DNA of 64,000 bases from Haloplanus sp. HW8-1 (GCF_023703795.1 NZ_CP098518.1:2666001-2730000), one strand, 5' to 3'. Shown: positions 18,012 to 27,400, counted from the stretch's first letter. The notes: a model not told the origin generated them from the sequence alone. Numbers and translations: made by a program.

Positions 18012-18316
18012 ATGATCGTCCTGTATGCTTCATTCCGATTGACCCAGACAAGCGTGAGGAAGCACTCGACCTGATCGAGGATCTCGTCGAACAGTCTCAA
18101 GCCGAAGAAGGCATGATCGACTACCGGGCGACGACCGATGTCAACGACCCGAACGTGGTGCGGTTCTTCGAGCAGTACGAGGATGAGAATGCCTTCGAGG
18201 CACACACCCAGACCGACCACTTCCAAGAGTTCGAGGCCGCACTTCCCGACCTGCTCGCCGGCGAACCCGAGATTCTGCGGTTCGACGTCGAGTCAGCGAG
18301 CGAACTCGATCTGTGA
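18012..18316 (+). pseudogene. Antibiotic-biosynthesis monooxygenase (ABM) domain gene with an apparent 1-nt frameshift near its start
   Basis: From ATG 18012 the frame reads MIVLYASF, a typical ABM first strand, then drifts. One base lower at 18036-18040 the other frame continues IDPDKREEALDLIEDLVEQS and runs to 18316 as a full ABM ferredoxin-like domain (FFEQYEDENAFEAHTQTDHF). Only two bases (CG) separate TTC and ATT where one codon is expected. A TATA-like GCTTTTTCAG (about 17976-17985) sits 27-35 nt before ATG 18012. The alternative is an uninterrupted 133-residue ORF from 17915 with an odd 36-residue leader. Small oxidase/haem-type chemistry would be expected if repaired. Confidence 0.6.
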
Positions 18317-18339
18317 GACGGTGACCGATCGAGTCGGTC

Positions 18340-20037
18340 TCAGTGTTCGAGCGCCTCCATTTCGTCGAGGAAGGCGGGCCGGTTCGAGTGTTTCTCTTTC
18401 AGGTGCGCGACGAACACCTCGAATTCGTCGTCAAAGCCCAATTCCCGCATCTCTTCGAGGTACGCCACGACCGTCTGATAGTGATCGCGGCCCGTCGTGT
18501 CCGCGAGGAACGGTTCGAGACGTTCCTCGTAGACCTCGTAGTAGGTCTCCGAATCGTAGTCCGCGACGTCATCGCGGTATTCGCTCAGAATCGCGAGGCC
18601 GTTATCACCGACTGCACGTTGCAATGCATCGTCCGGTTCCTCGCGAGCCGCCTCGATGACCGTCTCGAACGCGTCTGCCGTGCGCTCCTCGCGCAGATAG
18701 AGGTCGATCAAGCGATGCACGTTCGAGTCATCGAATCGCGCTTCGAAGTTCGCGACCATCTCCTCCCACTCGTCATCCGAGCAACGTGACCGCAGCTGCT
18801 CGTAGTACTCCCAGTCCCCCGACTGGAGGAACTGCTCCCGGAGGAGTTCCTTGTGTCGCTCCGGGTCGCGGTCGGCGTACGCGTCGATCAGAAAGCGTCG
18901 AAGCTCTCCGACATTCGAGAACGCGTCCAGTCCCTCCTCCGCGACCTCGATTGCCCGGTCACCCTCGCCTTCGGCTGCGAGTAGACGGGCATACCGCACA
19001 CAGAACTCCCGGATGTCGAGGTACTGTTCCTCGTACACCTCCTGAAGTGCCTCGGTATCGCCGAGTGCGTCCAGCACGTCCGCGTGCATTTGGATGCGTC
19101 TTTCGGCCTCGTAGCGGCGCGTATCGAACGATCCGATCCCGTCGTCGGGCTCGCTCGGCTCGGGAATATCGGTCGGGAGATCGTCTTCGAGGAGGTCGCG
19201 CCAGTATTGTAGATCCGCGTCGTCGGTGCAAAGATCACAGAGTGCGTCCTCATACTGGCCCGAGAACGTTCCGACAGCCGAATCGTCGCTTTCCCACCGT
19301 TCGAAGAGGTAGTCAATATACTCTCGTTTCTCTTCGTGGTCGAGGTCGGCCTCACGGATACACTCGACGAACGCGTCGAGTTCCGTCTCGAAGTCTTCGC
19401 CGTAGTAGTCCTGTACCATGTCCATATTCTCGATCCGAACCTCGGTCATCGCCCGGTAGATGGTGGCCGCCTCCAGCGGATTGCCCTGCTCACGGTGGGT
19501 CTCCGCGAGGTCGTGAAACTCCGAGAAGTCGGGGCCCTCGTACTGGTATGTGTAGGGGCCGCGGTACTGCTGGCTCATCTCCTTCTTGTAATCGTAGAGG
19601 CTCTGCGTGTCCTGCTCCTCGAAGCGTGTCAGCAGTCGCCGGCGCAGATCGGCATCGCGCTCGGACTCGTCAAGCAGGAATTCCCGAAGTTCCTCGGGAT
19701 GCGCGTCCGAGAGGACGCGTTCGACGGCTTCGCGTTCGTCTTCGAGTTCGACGTCGCCTTCGGCGAGTTCCAGCAGTACCGCGATGATGTGCTTGCAGTA
19801 CCCGCCCCAGTCGTACGGACACGTGCAGGTGGCGTCGACGGTTTCGGGCTCGACAGCGCCATCCACGAACTGGATCTCGACCTCGTAGGGTTCGGGTTGG
19901 GAGCCCTGCACGGCGGCGCTTACGGTCTCGTCGAAGCGGTCGATGCGCTCTATGCGCTCCTCGTCGCGGTAGTTGCGGGCGCGATCAAACACCTCGCTCG
20001 TGCCGAGATCGCGGATCTGTTCGGTGGAGAGATTCAT
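18340..20037 (-). CDS. SWIM zinc-finger domain protein
   Basis: 565 residues from ATG 20037 (a GTG at 20067 would add 10). The SWIM motif C-x-C-x(n)-C-x-H is TCTCPYDWGGYCKHIIAVLL at about residues 73-92. The remainder is a long run of helical repeats rich in E/R (TPR-like; LHVQ-free), for example EQGNPLEAATIYRAMTEVRI and EGDRAIEVAEEGLDAFSNVG, ending LAHLKEK-type helices. SWIM proteins bind DNA or proteins; in archaea no role is established. Its start is 34 nt after the GST-like gene stop on the same strand, so co-transcription is likely. Confidence 0.85.
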   Translation of the reverse strand: MNLSTEQIRDLGTSEVFDRARNYRDEERIERIDRFDETVSAAVQGSQPEPYEVEIQFVDGAVEPETVDATCTCPYDWGGYCKHIIAVLLELAEGDVELEDEREAVERVLSDAHPEELREFLLDESERDADLRRRLLTRFEEQDTQSLYDYKKEMSQQYRGPYTYQYEGPDFSEFHDLAETHREQGNPLEAATIYRAMTEVRIENMDMVQDYYGEDFETELDAFVECIREADLDHEEKREYIDYLFERWESDDSAVGTFSGQYEDALCDLCTDDADLQYWRDLLEDDLPTDIPEPSEPDDGIGSFDTRRYEAERRIQMHADVLDALGDTEALQEVYEEQYLDIREFCVRYARLLAAEGEGDRAIEVAEEGLDAFSNVGELRRFLIDAYADRDPERHKELLREQFLQSGDWEYYEQLRSRCSDDEWEEMVANFEARFDDSNVHRLIDLYLREERTADAFETVIEAAREEPDDALQRAVGDNGLAILSEYRDDVADYDSETYYEVYEERLEPFLADTTGRDHYQTVVAYLEEMRELGFDDEFEVFVAHLKEKHSNRPAFLDEMEALEH

Positions 20038-20070
20038 CTTCGATGATGGCGCTGGTACCGTTTCCACGTC

Positions 20071-21069
20071 CTATGTCTGTACTGCTGGCTCTTCACTCGA
20101 CAGCTGGTCGCGGTCGTGTGGTGCGTCGAAGTCGATATCCGGGCCGATGGGCGTGATTTCGCCCTGATAGTACCCCTGACCCTTGATGTGCTCCATTCGC
20201 ACCGTCTCTGCGAATCCGGGCGTCTGGTAGAGGTCGCGCAGGTACGGCCAGAGATTCTCGTACTGGTGGAGGTACTGCCGGTCGCAGTTGAAGGCTGTGT
20301 GGTAGCAGTGGTCGAAGCGGATGAGCGTCGGGAACAGCCGCACGTCTGCGAGAGTCAGCCGGTCGCCCGCAAGGTACCGCTGGTCGGCCAGCACCTCGTC
20401 CCAGTGGTCGAGCGCGTCGAAGACATCGGTGACGGCCTCGTCGTAGGCTTCCTGCGACTCCGCGAAGCCGGCGCGGTAGACACCGTTGTTGATGGGGTCG
20501 TAGATCGCGTCAATGATGCGGTCGATCTCTTCGCGGTAGCCCTCGGGATACAGGTCAATCCCGTCGTTACCGACATCGTCGAACGCGGTGGCGAACATCC
20601 GCATGATCTCGATCGACTCGTTGTTGACGATGGTGTCATCCTGCGTGTCCCACAGCACGGGCACGGTCACGCGTCCCGTGTACTCGGGGTCGGCCGCGAC
20701 GTACACCTCACGGAGGTAGTCGGCGCCGTTGACGGTGTCGGGCGTACAGCCGTCCTTTTCTGGCGTGAACTCCCAACCCTCGTCCTTGCGGACGGGGTCG
20801 ACGATATCCATCGAGATTGCGTCGGTGAGTCCAGCCAACTGGCGCGTGAGCGCGGCCCCGTGTGCCCACGGACAGTTCCGCGCGACGTAGAGGTGGTAGC
20901 GGCCGGCCTCGGGTTCCGGCCCGTCCGTGACGACATCTTCTGCGTTTCGGTGCGTACTGCGAATCCAGTCGCGGAACGAGGTTTCGGCCCGGTCGAACGC
21001 GCCGTCCTCGTCGGTGTACGGTTCGAGGTCTGTCTTCCACTCGCCGTCGACGAGCATATTCCGGCCCAT
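20071..21069 (-). CDS. Glutathionyl-hydroquinone reductase / Xi-class GST (YqjG/ECM4 family)
   Basis: 332 residues, the usual length for the family. The thioredoxin-like domain has the active site VARNCPWAHGAALTRQ with catalytic Cys in NCPWAH, then VPVLWDTQDDTIVNNESIEI (cis-Pro and thiol-binding strand). The helical domain has YLAGDRLTLADVRLFPTLIR. These enzymes reduce thiol-conjugated hydroquinones. Haloarchaea use gamma-glutamylcysteine rather than glutathione, so that is the probable cosubstrate. Upstream of and probably co-transcribed with the SWIM protein. Confidence 0.9.
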   Translation of the reverse strand: MGRNMLVDGEWKTDLEPYTDEDGAFDRAETSFRDWIRSTHRNAEDVVTDGPEPEAGRYHLYVARNCPWAHGAALTRQLAGLTDAISMDIVDPVRKDEGWEFTPEKDGCTPDTVNGADYLREVYVAADPEYTGRVTVPVLWDTQDDTIVNNESIEIMRMFATAFDDVGNDGIDLYPEGYREEIDRIIDAIYDPINNGVYRAGFAESQEAYDEAVTDVFDALDHWDEVLADQRYLAGDRLTLADVRLFPTLIRFDHCYHTAFNCDRQYLHQYENLWPYLRDLYQTPGFAETVRMEHIKGQGYYQGEITPIGPDIDFDAPHDRDQLSSEEPAVQT

Positions 21070-21222
21070 ACGCGTCGATTCGTGCTCGAGACCTACAATT
21101 GTGCGGACGTGATGAGTTCCGTCACGGCGACGCGTGAGACAACACGGTATTCGGGACTCTGGTGCCCGGATATCACATAGCAGTTCACACAGGCGTTGAC
21201 TTCAGGGTTATTCGAACCAAGC

Positions 21223-21468
21223 TCAGGCGTGGTCGTCGATCCACTCACACCACGCTTCGAAGTCGTCTGCACCACACTGGTCTGCAATTGACCGCAGTGT
21301 TCCAATTCGTACTTCCTTGTGTTGAGGGACGTCGACATTCCGAACTTCACCGGTCTCGGGATGTTCGTATCGGAGTCGGACGTGACTTCCCTCGCGGGAG
21401 ACGGGAACGTATCCAAAACTTCGGAGGACTTTCGCTATCTCTCGTCCGGAAAACGTTTTCCGAACCAT
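21223..21468 (-). CDS. hicA: HicA-family toxin (mRNA interferase)
   Basis: 81 residues, double-stranded-RNA-binding-like fold with the signature GREIAKVLRSFGYVPVSREG followed by SHVRLRY, where His is the catalytic residue of GSH. Ends WCEWIDDHA. Starts one base before the stop codon of hicB, the standard tight coupling with the antitoxin gene first. It would cleave translated mRNA when freed from HicB. Confidence 0.88.
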   Translation of the reverse strand: MVRKTFSGREIAKVLRSFGYVPVSREGSHVRLRYEHPETGEVRNVDVPQHKEVRIGTLRSIADQCGADDFEAWCEWIDDHA

Positions 21469-21738
21469 TCACTGCAAAAATTCTGGCAGTTCGTCGTGCT
21501 CGTCGAGGTCGTCAGGATCGATGTTCATCTCTGTCCGGAGGAAGTCGTCCGGATCGTCGATAGACTCCCCACCCCCGTCTTCGAGTCGGAGGACTTCGGC
21601 CAGTTGTGCGAGGGCGTCGGCACGAGTGTCTCCACCCCTCGCGAGACCGGTCTCGATATCATGAGCGGTCACGCTCCCGTCATCTTCACGGATGAATTCC
21701 ACCCCATCCCGCTTCTTGTCGCGTGACGTGCTCGCCAT
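21469..21738 (-). CDS. hicB: HicB-family antitoxin
   Basis: 89 residues. The partial RNase-H-like fold is recognised by EFIREDDGSVTAHDIETGLA and GGDTRADALAQLAEVLRLE. The tail is acidic (DPDDLDEHDELPEFLQ), and no separate DNA-binding domain is seen. A TATA-like GCTTATCAG lies about 28 nt upstream. Forms a type II toxin-antitoxin pair with hicA. Confidence 0.85.
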   Translation of the reverse strand: MASTSRDKKRDGVEFIREDDGSVTAHDIETGLARGGDTRADALAQLAEVLRLEDGGGESIDDPDDFLRTEMNIDPDDLDEHDELPEFLQ

Positions 21739-21906
21739 ATCTGTTTAGTGGCGAATCACGCTGATAAGCTTTCGGTGATTGCCGCCACTCAGTGCCTCCT
21801 CTGTACTAACCAAGGAAGCAGAGAACTGGTGTTTTGAACCGTTGAATAACACCCTTATCTCCGGTACTGATAACCCCCTCAGACGCAAAGTCTCACTCCA
21901 CCCGAA

Positions 21907-23334
21907 ATGCGTATCGAGTTCGACGATGGGACGCTCTTGCTCCGGGACGCCCCCGATGGTGTGCCTCACGCGGAGTGGGACGACCGCGTTGACGAATATC
22001 GTGCTCAGGCTCGGCATTATCGGTCGATCTGCGACTGGGCCGGTGAGTGGGACGATGGGACGGCCGAGAATGGGCAATTAGAACTCCACCAGAGTGCGGG
22101 ACAAGACGTCGATCTCACGGACGACGCGCGGGTTTATCCCGACATCGCGCTCACGCCAGCCGTCCAGATCGAATCCCGGGACTATCAACAAGCGGCTCTC
22201 GACGCGTGGCGCGACCACGGCCGTCGAGGTAGCGTCGTGCTCCCGACCGGAAGCGGGAAGACGTTTCTCGGCATTCAAGCCATCGCCGACGCTGGCGTTG
22301 CGACGCTGGTCGTCGTCCCGACGATCGATCTGATGAACCAGTGGCACGCCACCCTTACCAACGCCTTCGGCGACCAACTCTCACAAGACATCGGTGTCCT
22401 CGGTGGCGGCTCCCACGAGGTGACGCCTATCACGGTCACCACCTACGACAGCGCCTATCGCTACATCGACGAGTACGGCGATCGGTTCGGCCTGCTCGTC
22501 GTGGACGAGGTGCATCACCTGCCAGCCCCCACCTACCAGCAGATTCCCGAAATGACGATCGCACCGTACCGGCTGGGGCTGACCGCCACCTACGAGCGGG
22601 CCGACGACAAGCACGAGGTGCTCGAAGACCTGATCGGCCCGGTCGTCTACGAGGAGCAGGTGGACAATCTCGCCGGCGAGTACCTCAGCGAGTACGAGAC
22701 CATTCACCTCTCGGTCGACCTCACGTCCGAGGAGCGCGAGCGATACGACGAGGAGTACCAGATCTACCGCGACTACGTCGACAGCCACGACTTCGACCTC
22801 TGGAAGGAAACGGGCTATCAGGAGTTTCTCCAGCGAACCTCCTACGACCCGCAGGGACGACGGGCGCTGATCGCCAAGCAGCGTGCCGAGAAGATCGCCC
22901 GCACGGCCGAGAAGAAACTGGACACGCTGGACAACCTCATCAAGCGCCATCACGACGACCGCGTCATCATCTTCACCGCCAACAACGAGTTCGCCTACGA
23001 CATCTCCAAGGAGTTCATCGTCCCCTGCATCACCCACCAGACCAAGACCGACGAGCGCACCGAGATACTCGAGCGGTTCAAGACCGGCGAGTACTCGATG
23101 CTGGCGACGTCGCAGGTGCTGGACGAGGGTATTGACGTGCCGGCCGCAAACGTGGGCATCATCCTCTCGGGAAGTGCCTCCAAGCGGCAGTACGCCCAGC
23201 GGCTCGGGCGGATTCTTCGCCCGACAGAGGATCGCGAACCCGCCCGCCTGTACGAGATCATCGCCGCCGACACCAAGGAGAACTACGTCTCCCAACAGCG
23301 ACGACAGGGGGTGACCGGCAGTGCTGACAGCTGA
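21907..23334 (+). CDS. XPB/Rad25-type DNA helicase
   Basis: 475 residues. An N-terminal damage-recognition-like domain (about 1-85) is followed by the Q-like motif ESRDYQQAALDAW, Walker A VVLPTGSGKTFLGIQA, the DEVH box LLVVDEVHHLPAPTYQ, motif III LGLTATYERADD, a thumb-like helical insert, and motifs V/VI SQVLDEGIDVPAAN and QRLGRILRPTEDRE. The set and order are those of archaeal XPB. The 3' end overlaps the Bax1 gene by 14 nt. Together they form a helicase-nuclease pair thought to act in DNA repair. Confidence 0.92.
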   Translation: MRIEFDDGTLLLRDAPDGVPHAEWDDRVDEYRAQARHYRSICDWAGEWDDGTAENGQLELHQSAGQDVDLTDDARVYPDIALTPAVQIESRDYQQAALDAWRDHGRRGSVVLPTGSGKTFLGIQAIADAGVATLVVVPTIDLMNQWHATLTNAFGDQLSQDIGVLGGGSHEVTPITVTTYDSAYRYIDEYGDRFGLLVVDEVHHLPAPTYQQIPEMTIAPYRLGLTATYERADDKHEVLEDLIGPVVYEEQVDNLAGEYLSEYETIHLSVDLTSEERERYDEEYQIYRDYVDSHDFDLWKETGYQEFLQRTSYDPQGRRALIAKQRAEKIARTAEKKLDTLDNLIKRHHDDRVIIFTANNEFAYDISKEFIVPCITHQTKTDERTEILERFKTGEYSMLATSQVLDEGIDVPAANVGIILSGSASKRQYAQRLGRILRPTEDREPARLYEIIAADTKENYVSQQRRQGVTGSADS

Positions 23335-24667
23335 TCTCGCCCGCTCGCGCACCACCGACGACGAGGTGCAACCCCTGTTCATCGATCCCCACGAGAAGCG
23401 ATACCGGCAGACAGCCCGCGAGCTGATCGACCTGTTCGATGCACATCTGGGCGAGCCGAAGGGCGACCTCGAGGACGAAATCGACGAGTTGACCGTCGCC
23501 GACACAGACTACAAGATCATCCAAGGCTTGGCGAAGCTATTGCGAGACGAGTCCGAGTTCGAGACCGTGACGCCTGTCGAACCGCGAGAGATTCGCCAGC
23601 GACTCTTCGAGAAAGCCAACGAGCGGTATCCGATCGTCCGCCAGCCCACGCTCGGCGAGGACACGCAGAAGCTGGAGGTGTACACCGCCGTGGCCGACGA
23701 GTTGGGCATTTCGCTAGAAGAGTGCTACACGGGGATGTACGCGGACTTGGAGCGCAACAAGCGCCTCGTTCGGTTCGGGAATCGCATCCACGAGGATCAC
23801 GCCGCCGACGAGAGCGGCGCGTCAACCACCCAGCTCACGGGCCAGTCCGACGACCGCTACCGAGAGGACGACATCACGGTCGAGTGGTTGCTTGCCCGCT
23901 ACAATCTCGCGCTCGCGCAGGCCGTGCTGTACGACGCCACGGAGATGCGCATCCGCGTGTGGGATCACTTCGGAACGGTCTTCAGCTACGTGAAGCTGTT
24001 CGGGCTGATGCATCGCATCTATCCCATCGACGCAGAGGGCGAGCGCGTAGCGGGAACGGATCGGGCCGACGGCTACGAGGCGGTGTTGGATGGCCCAGCG
24101 TCGCTGTTCTCCCAGACCCGCAAGTACGGCATTCGACTGGCGAACTTCCTGCCGGCACTCCCGCTGTGCGACCGATGGGAGATGGAGGCGGCAATTGCAG
24201 ACGATGACGCAGTGAGTCGGACGCGGACACTCGCACTCGATCACACGGATTCACTGTCATCGCACTACAGCTCCGGCGACGAGTTCGACAGCGATGTCGA
24301 GCGGACGCTCGCCGACAAGTGGGAGCGGGCGAACACCGAGTGGGAGCTGGTTCGCGAGGATGACGTGCTGGATCTCGGTGAGGAGGTGATGCTGCCGGAC
24401 TTCGCGGTCGAACATCCCGACGGTCGCCGGGCTCTACTCGAAATCGTGGGCTTTTGGACGCCCGAGTATCTCGACGAGAAGCTATCGAAGATCCGCGACG
24501 CAGACATCGACAATCTGGTGGTGGCCGTCTCGGAGCGATTGGATTGCGCCGAGGAGGACTTCGGCGACACCGCCGACCGCGTGCTGTGGTTCAAATCCGG
24601 GATTCACGTCTACGATGTCGTGGAGTTGGCTGAGGAACACGCTGTCGAAATCTCGGCGGCTCAGTGA
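23321..24667 (+). CDS. Bax1 nuclease (DUF790), partner of XPB
   Basis: 448 residues from a GTG overlapping the end of the XPB gene. It begins with the family feature MLTADLARSRTTDDEVQPLF. The nuclease core near the C-terminus reads VMLPDFAVEHPDGRRALLEI then VGFWTPEYLDEKLSKI, a PD-(D/E)xK-like site (Asp in LPDF, Glu in LLEIV). Archaeal Bax1 binds XPB and cuts bubble or fork DNA, giving an NER-like activity. Overlap and order match the canonical XPB-Bax1 operon. A TATA-like box is not expected because of the overlap. Confidence 0.9.
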   Translation: MLTADLARSRTTDDEVQPLFIDPHEKRYRQTARELIDLFDAHLGEPKGDLEDEIDELTVADTDYKIIQGLAKLLRDESEFETVTPVEPREIRQRLFEKANERYPIVRQPTLGEDTQKLEVYTAVADELGISLEECYTGMYADLERNKRLVRFGNRIHEDHAADESGASTTQLTGQSDDRYREDDITVEWLLARYNLALAQAVLYDATEMRIRVWDHFGTVFSYVKLFGLMHRIYPIDAEGERVAGTDRADGYEAVLDGPASLFSQTRKYGIRLANFLPALPLCDRWEMEAAIADDDAVSRTRTLALDHTDSLSSHYSSGDEFDSDVERTLADKWERANTEWELVREDDVLDLGEEVMLPDFAVEHPDGRRALLEIVGFWTPEYLDEKLSKIRDADIDNLVVAVSERLDCAEEDFGDTADRVLWFKSGIHVYDVVELAEEHAVEISAAQ

Positions 24668-24787
24668 TCTCGGCCACATCTATCACTTTCACCGTGCTTC
24701 CCTGAGTGATTTAAATATGGAGTCTCAATATCCACATGGAACTTGGAACTTTGTCACACGCTCCAAGTTTCCCTTTCCCAATTCCCC

Positions 24788-24937
24788 ATGTCGAACACAG
24801 CGTCGGAACTTGGCACGTGTCCGTTCTGCGGGTCGGCCATCCCAGCGGAAGCTGTGCTCATCGAGTACGAGACTGAGGACAAGACACAGGTCTTCGCGGA
24901 ATGCTACGAGTGTGAGGAACCGGTTCGGCCACAGTAA
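24788..24937 (+). CDS. 49-residue zinc-ribbon protein
   Basis: ATG 24788: MSNTASELGTCPFCGSAIPA, then AECYECEEPVRPQ. The CPFC and CYEC pairs are about 28 residues apart and form a full zinc-ribbon site. A haloarchaeal micro-protein family of unknown role. Upstream, the imperfect inverted repeat GGAACTTGGA/TCCAAGTTTCC (about 24737-24773) could be an operator. It marks the transition from the GC-rich left part of the island to the AT-richer right part. Confidence 0.7.
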   Translation: MSNTASELGTCPFCGSAIPAEAVLIEYETEDKTQVFAECYECEEPVRPQ

Positions 24938-25178
24938 TACGAACAGCGGGCTCTGTTGAAACCCTCCACAACTGATAGGAGCGGCGTGCTGAATAGAAAA
25001 GGTCAGTGCAGAGCGACGTTGCTGTTTCTTTCAAAAATCGCTGGCAAATCTACTGTCGGTATGCGTGCGTACGTACCAGCTGGGGCTGCTATTGATATCT
25101 TGAGTGGAAAGTCGTACTAACTGAATACAAAAGTTCAGAAGCCGTACCGAGTGCGTTAATCGAGCTAATCTCTACGCT
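24938..25178. other. Intergenic AT-rich stretch between convergent genes
   Basis: About 240 bases with no convincing ORF. It contains GGCTCTGTTGAAACCCTCC at 24949-24967, which resembles the sort of sequence found at transposon ends, but no matching partner repeat is present nearby. Confidence 0.3.
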
Positions 25179-26849
25179 TCAGGATTTAGGCGTATACATT
25201 TCCAGCTCTCCATCCAACATCTGGATAAACTCTACGTCGGTCAAGAACTCTACACTCTGTTTCTCGATGTAAGATGGAACGACATTTGACACCACAAACA
25301 TCCTCACGTCGAGGTCAGTCCATTCCTCCACAAATTGCTGTTCCACTCGATCTTCACAGTCCCGGTCAAGGTGAGATAAGAATGGGTCTCCCGGCTTTTC
25401 ATTCAGCCACGTCTCCACCTTCTCAGGGAAGGGTTCCCCCGACTCGGCATCGTAATGCTCGGTATCTTCTTTGTAGACCTTAGAATCAAACTTCTGGTTG
25501 AGACGGATTACTCCGCTCGCTGTACGCATATGCGTTTCTGGAAGGAGGAATTTACACTCGATAAACCAGAGTTCTTCATCCGATTGGTTAACCACGATGA
25601 GGTCAATCTCACGCTGGTCTGATTTTGTGAACCACGAGCTGTAATAGCACTCGTAGCCATCGTTCTTCAGAAACTCATATAGATTATACTCAAATTGTTT
25701 TCCGCGACTTTTACATTCATCATCAAGCAGGTCTTGACCACTCTTTGAATCCCCATTCTCCAGCAGAGGGAATAATTGGAACCGGATGAGCTGGTTGTAG
25801 TATCTTGGATAGAGGATAACGGGTTCGTCCTTCGTAACGGGAGGTCTTCCAGCATCCTGTGTAATGACGTGTTCACGAATAATTTTGAAAAGGAAGGGGT
25901 GAGCATCTACATTATTCTCGCTCACAAGGAGGCTTTCTCCGACCGCCTCCCAGTCATCGCCAAAGACGTTCACTCCACATTGGTTGACTCCTTCTTCAGC
26001 GGCAACCGGGAGAGTCCCTGTCTCATCGATGTGCTCTATCCCTTCCTCGGTGAACTGAGAATCAATACAGTCTAGAAATCCTTTTAGATCGAATGCATCT
26101 ACGCTGTTAGGTAGCGATTTGTGGTAGATTTCATTGAGCGTCTTGTCCGTGGAGAGCATGAAGGCCATCGTCACGATAATTTCGAAAAACGTGCTTGTGA
26201 ACTCCTGTAACGAATCTATATCATCAACATCTGTCTTCTCGAAATTCCGAGCTTCTTCATGTGCCCGGTAGAAGAACTCGATACCCTCCTTACTTCCACC
26301 GGCAAGACTGTCCAAGCATCGGAGGAAGCAGTATCTATATTCCGACTCAAAGAATATGTGTTCACCAACGAATGGTTTGGGGTTGTGAGGCTCTACTGGC
26401 GGTTTGACAGCATAAACAAACCCGTCCTCAACCTGATCTAATTTCCTATAAACCTTATCGATGAGGTCGTAGATGAGTCCTATTTTTTCGGGTAGGCCGT
26501 CTTCCTGATACTCGAACTGCTTGTCCCCGAAATCGTCGCGTTCATAGACCAATTTTAGAAGATAACTCGTATAGGCGAACTTCCGCACAGGCAGTTCAGA
26601 GTCAAATCGCTCATAGAACGAGTGAGAGATTCGGTTTAGCTCGTCAATCAGGAGGAGTATCAAGTGGTTCTTATCATACTCAGCCAACATTTTCATCGCC
26701 CGATCTTCGCTAACAATCTGACGGGTCTGGTCTATTTGTTCCTTAACGCTCTCAGGGTCAACTACACCTAAATCCAGACAGTTCGGACAATAGAGGCTAT
26801 TGAATTTGTGACCAACCAGCAGGGGAGTATCGCACGTCGAACAAGGCAT
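25179..26849 (-). CDS. Restriction-endonuclease-like (PD-(D/E)xK) protein with N-terminal zinc ribbon
   Basis: 556 residues from ATG 26849; a TATA-like ACATTATGA (about 26872-26880) lies 25-30 nt upstream, favouring this over GTG 26870. The N-terminus is a zinc ribbon (MPCSTCDTPLLVG and LYCPNCLDLG). The long middle is helical and unrecognised. The nuclease core lies at about 375-450: GKQFEYNLYEFLKNDGYECY, then DQREIDLIVVNQSDEELWFI and ECKF, giving E...D...E-x-K. This is a Mrr-like or Card1-like arrangement. Base composition is much more AT-rich than the core genes, a sign of transfer. Candidate antiviral effector; no methylase is nearby. Confidence 0.7.
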   Translation of the reverse strand: MPCSTCDTPLLVGHKFNSLYCPNCLDLGVVDPESVKEQIDQTRQIVSEDRAMKMLAEYDKNHLILLLIDELNRISHSFYERFDSELPVRKFAYTSYLLKLVYERDDFGDKQFEYQEDGLPEKIGLIYDLIDKVYRKLDQVEDGFVYAVKPPVEPHNPKPFVGEHIFFESEYRYCFLRCLDSLAGGSKEGIEFFYRAHEEARNFEKTDVDDIDSLQEFTSTFFEIIVTMAFMLSTDKTLNEIYHKSLPNSVDAFDLKGFLDCIDSQFTEEGIEHIDETGTLPVAAEEGVNQCGVNVFGDDWEAVGESLLVSENNVDAHPFLFKIIREHVITQDAGRPPVTKDEPVILYPRYYNQLIRFQLFPLLENGDSKSGQDLLDDECKSRGKQFEYNLYEFLKNDGYECYYSSWFTKSDQREIDLIVVNQSDEELWFIECKFLLPETHMRTASGVIRLNQKFDSKVYKEDTEHYDAESGEPFPEKVETWLNEKPGDPFLSHLDRDCEDRVEQQFVEEWTDLDVRMFVVSNVVPSYIEKQSVEFLTDVEFIQMLDGELEMYTPKS

Positions 26850-26879
26850 TGGGACAAACTTGTGCCTCACTCCTCATAA

Positions 26880-27099
26880 TGTCTCGTTTGCCACACTTGA
26901 CGAGACCCCGCGCCACATGAAGCGCCTGCTCCGTGTCGTCGGTGAGGCCATCGGGTGGAACGTACCCGTCGACGAACTCTGTGAGCGTGCCGTGTTTTGT
27001 AGCGATGCGATCGTCCGACCAGCCCTCGGCCGTTTCGTCCAGCGCGTCGCCACACGCCCGCCCGAGCAACACGCCTTCGCCACCCTCGTGAGTGACCAT
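26880..27099 (-). pseudogene. N-terminal fragment of an ADP-ribosylglycohydrolase
   Basis: The minus strand from ATG 27099 reads EGVLLGRACGDALDETAEGW then DDRIATKHGTLTEFV ... GLTDDTEQALHVARGLVKCG. This is the N-terminal ~70 residues of the DraG/ADPRH family, including the metal motif TDDTEQ. The family needs about 250-300 residues, and the frame switches to unrelated sequence right where the nuclease gene's promoter begins. The fragment was therefore probably cut by recombination that brought in the nuclease gene. Confidence 0.6.
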
Positions 27100-27211
27100 A
27101 CGGGATCTTGTGCCGGCGCCACCTTCGTTTTGCCGACGAGACCGCGCGATCTGCTGGACTACGGGGAACTGCTTCAGAACAGCCAGATCATTTGGAACTT
27201 CTGGTGAACGG

Positions 27212-27223
27212 GCCGGCATTTAT
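27212..27223 (+). promoter_or_regulatory. Promoter motif GCCGGCATTTAT before the IS-split gene
   Basis: GCCGGCATTTAT ends 25 nt before the ATG at 27249. The same 12-mer, with one C/T variation, occurs at the same distance before the genes at 36619 (+) and 40524 (-). ATTTAT is the TATA core; GCCGGC is an unusual palindromic upstream half that may be a regulator site. Confidence 0.55.
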
Positions 27224-27400
27224 CCGAAGCCAGTGACGTCGGCGCCATATGCGAGGGCCCCAGTTTGACTCCAGCGAGGATGGCAAAGACGCGCTGGCCA
27301 CAGTTCATGGAATCAATACTGCGTTGATCGACAAACTGTTCGATAAAATCGACGAGGTCGCTCCAAAGCTCCTCGAAGAGTACGATGTTGAAGACAAGGT

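Noticed and set aside
24949-24967. GGCTCTGTTGAAACCCTCC as a solo transposon end
   Set aside because: No partner inverted repeat, target duplication or transposase piece was found nearby.
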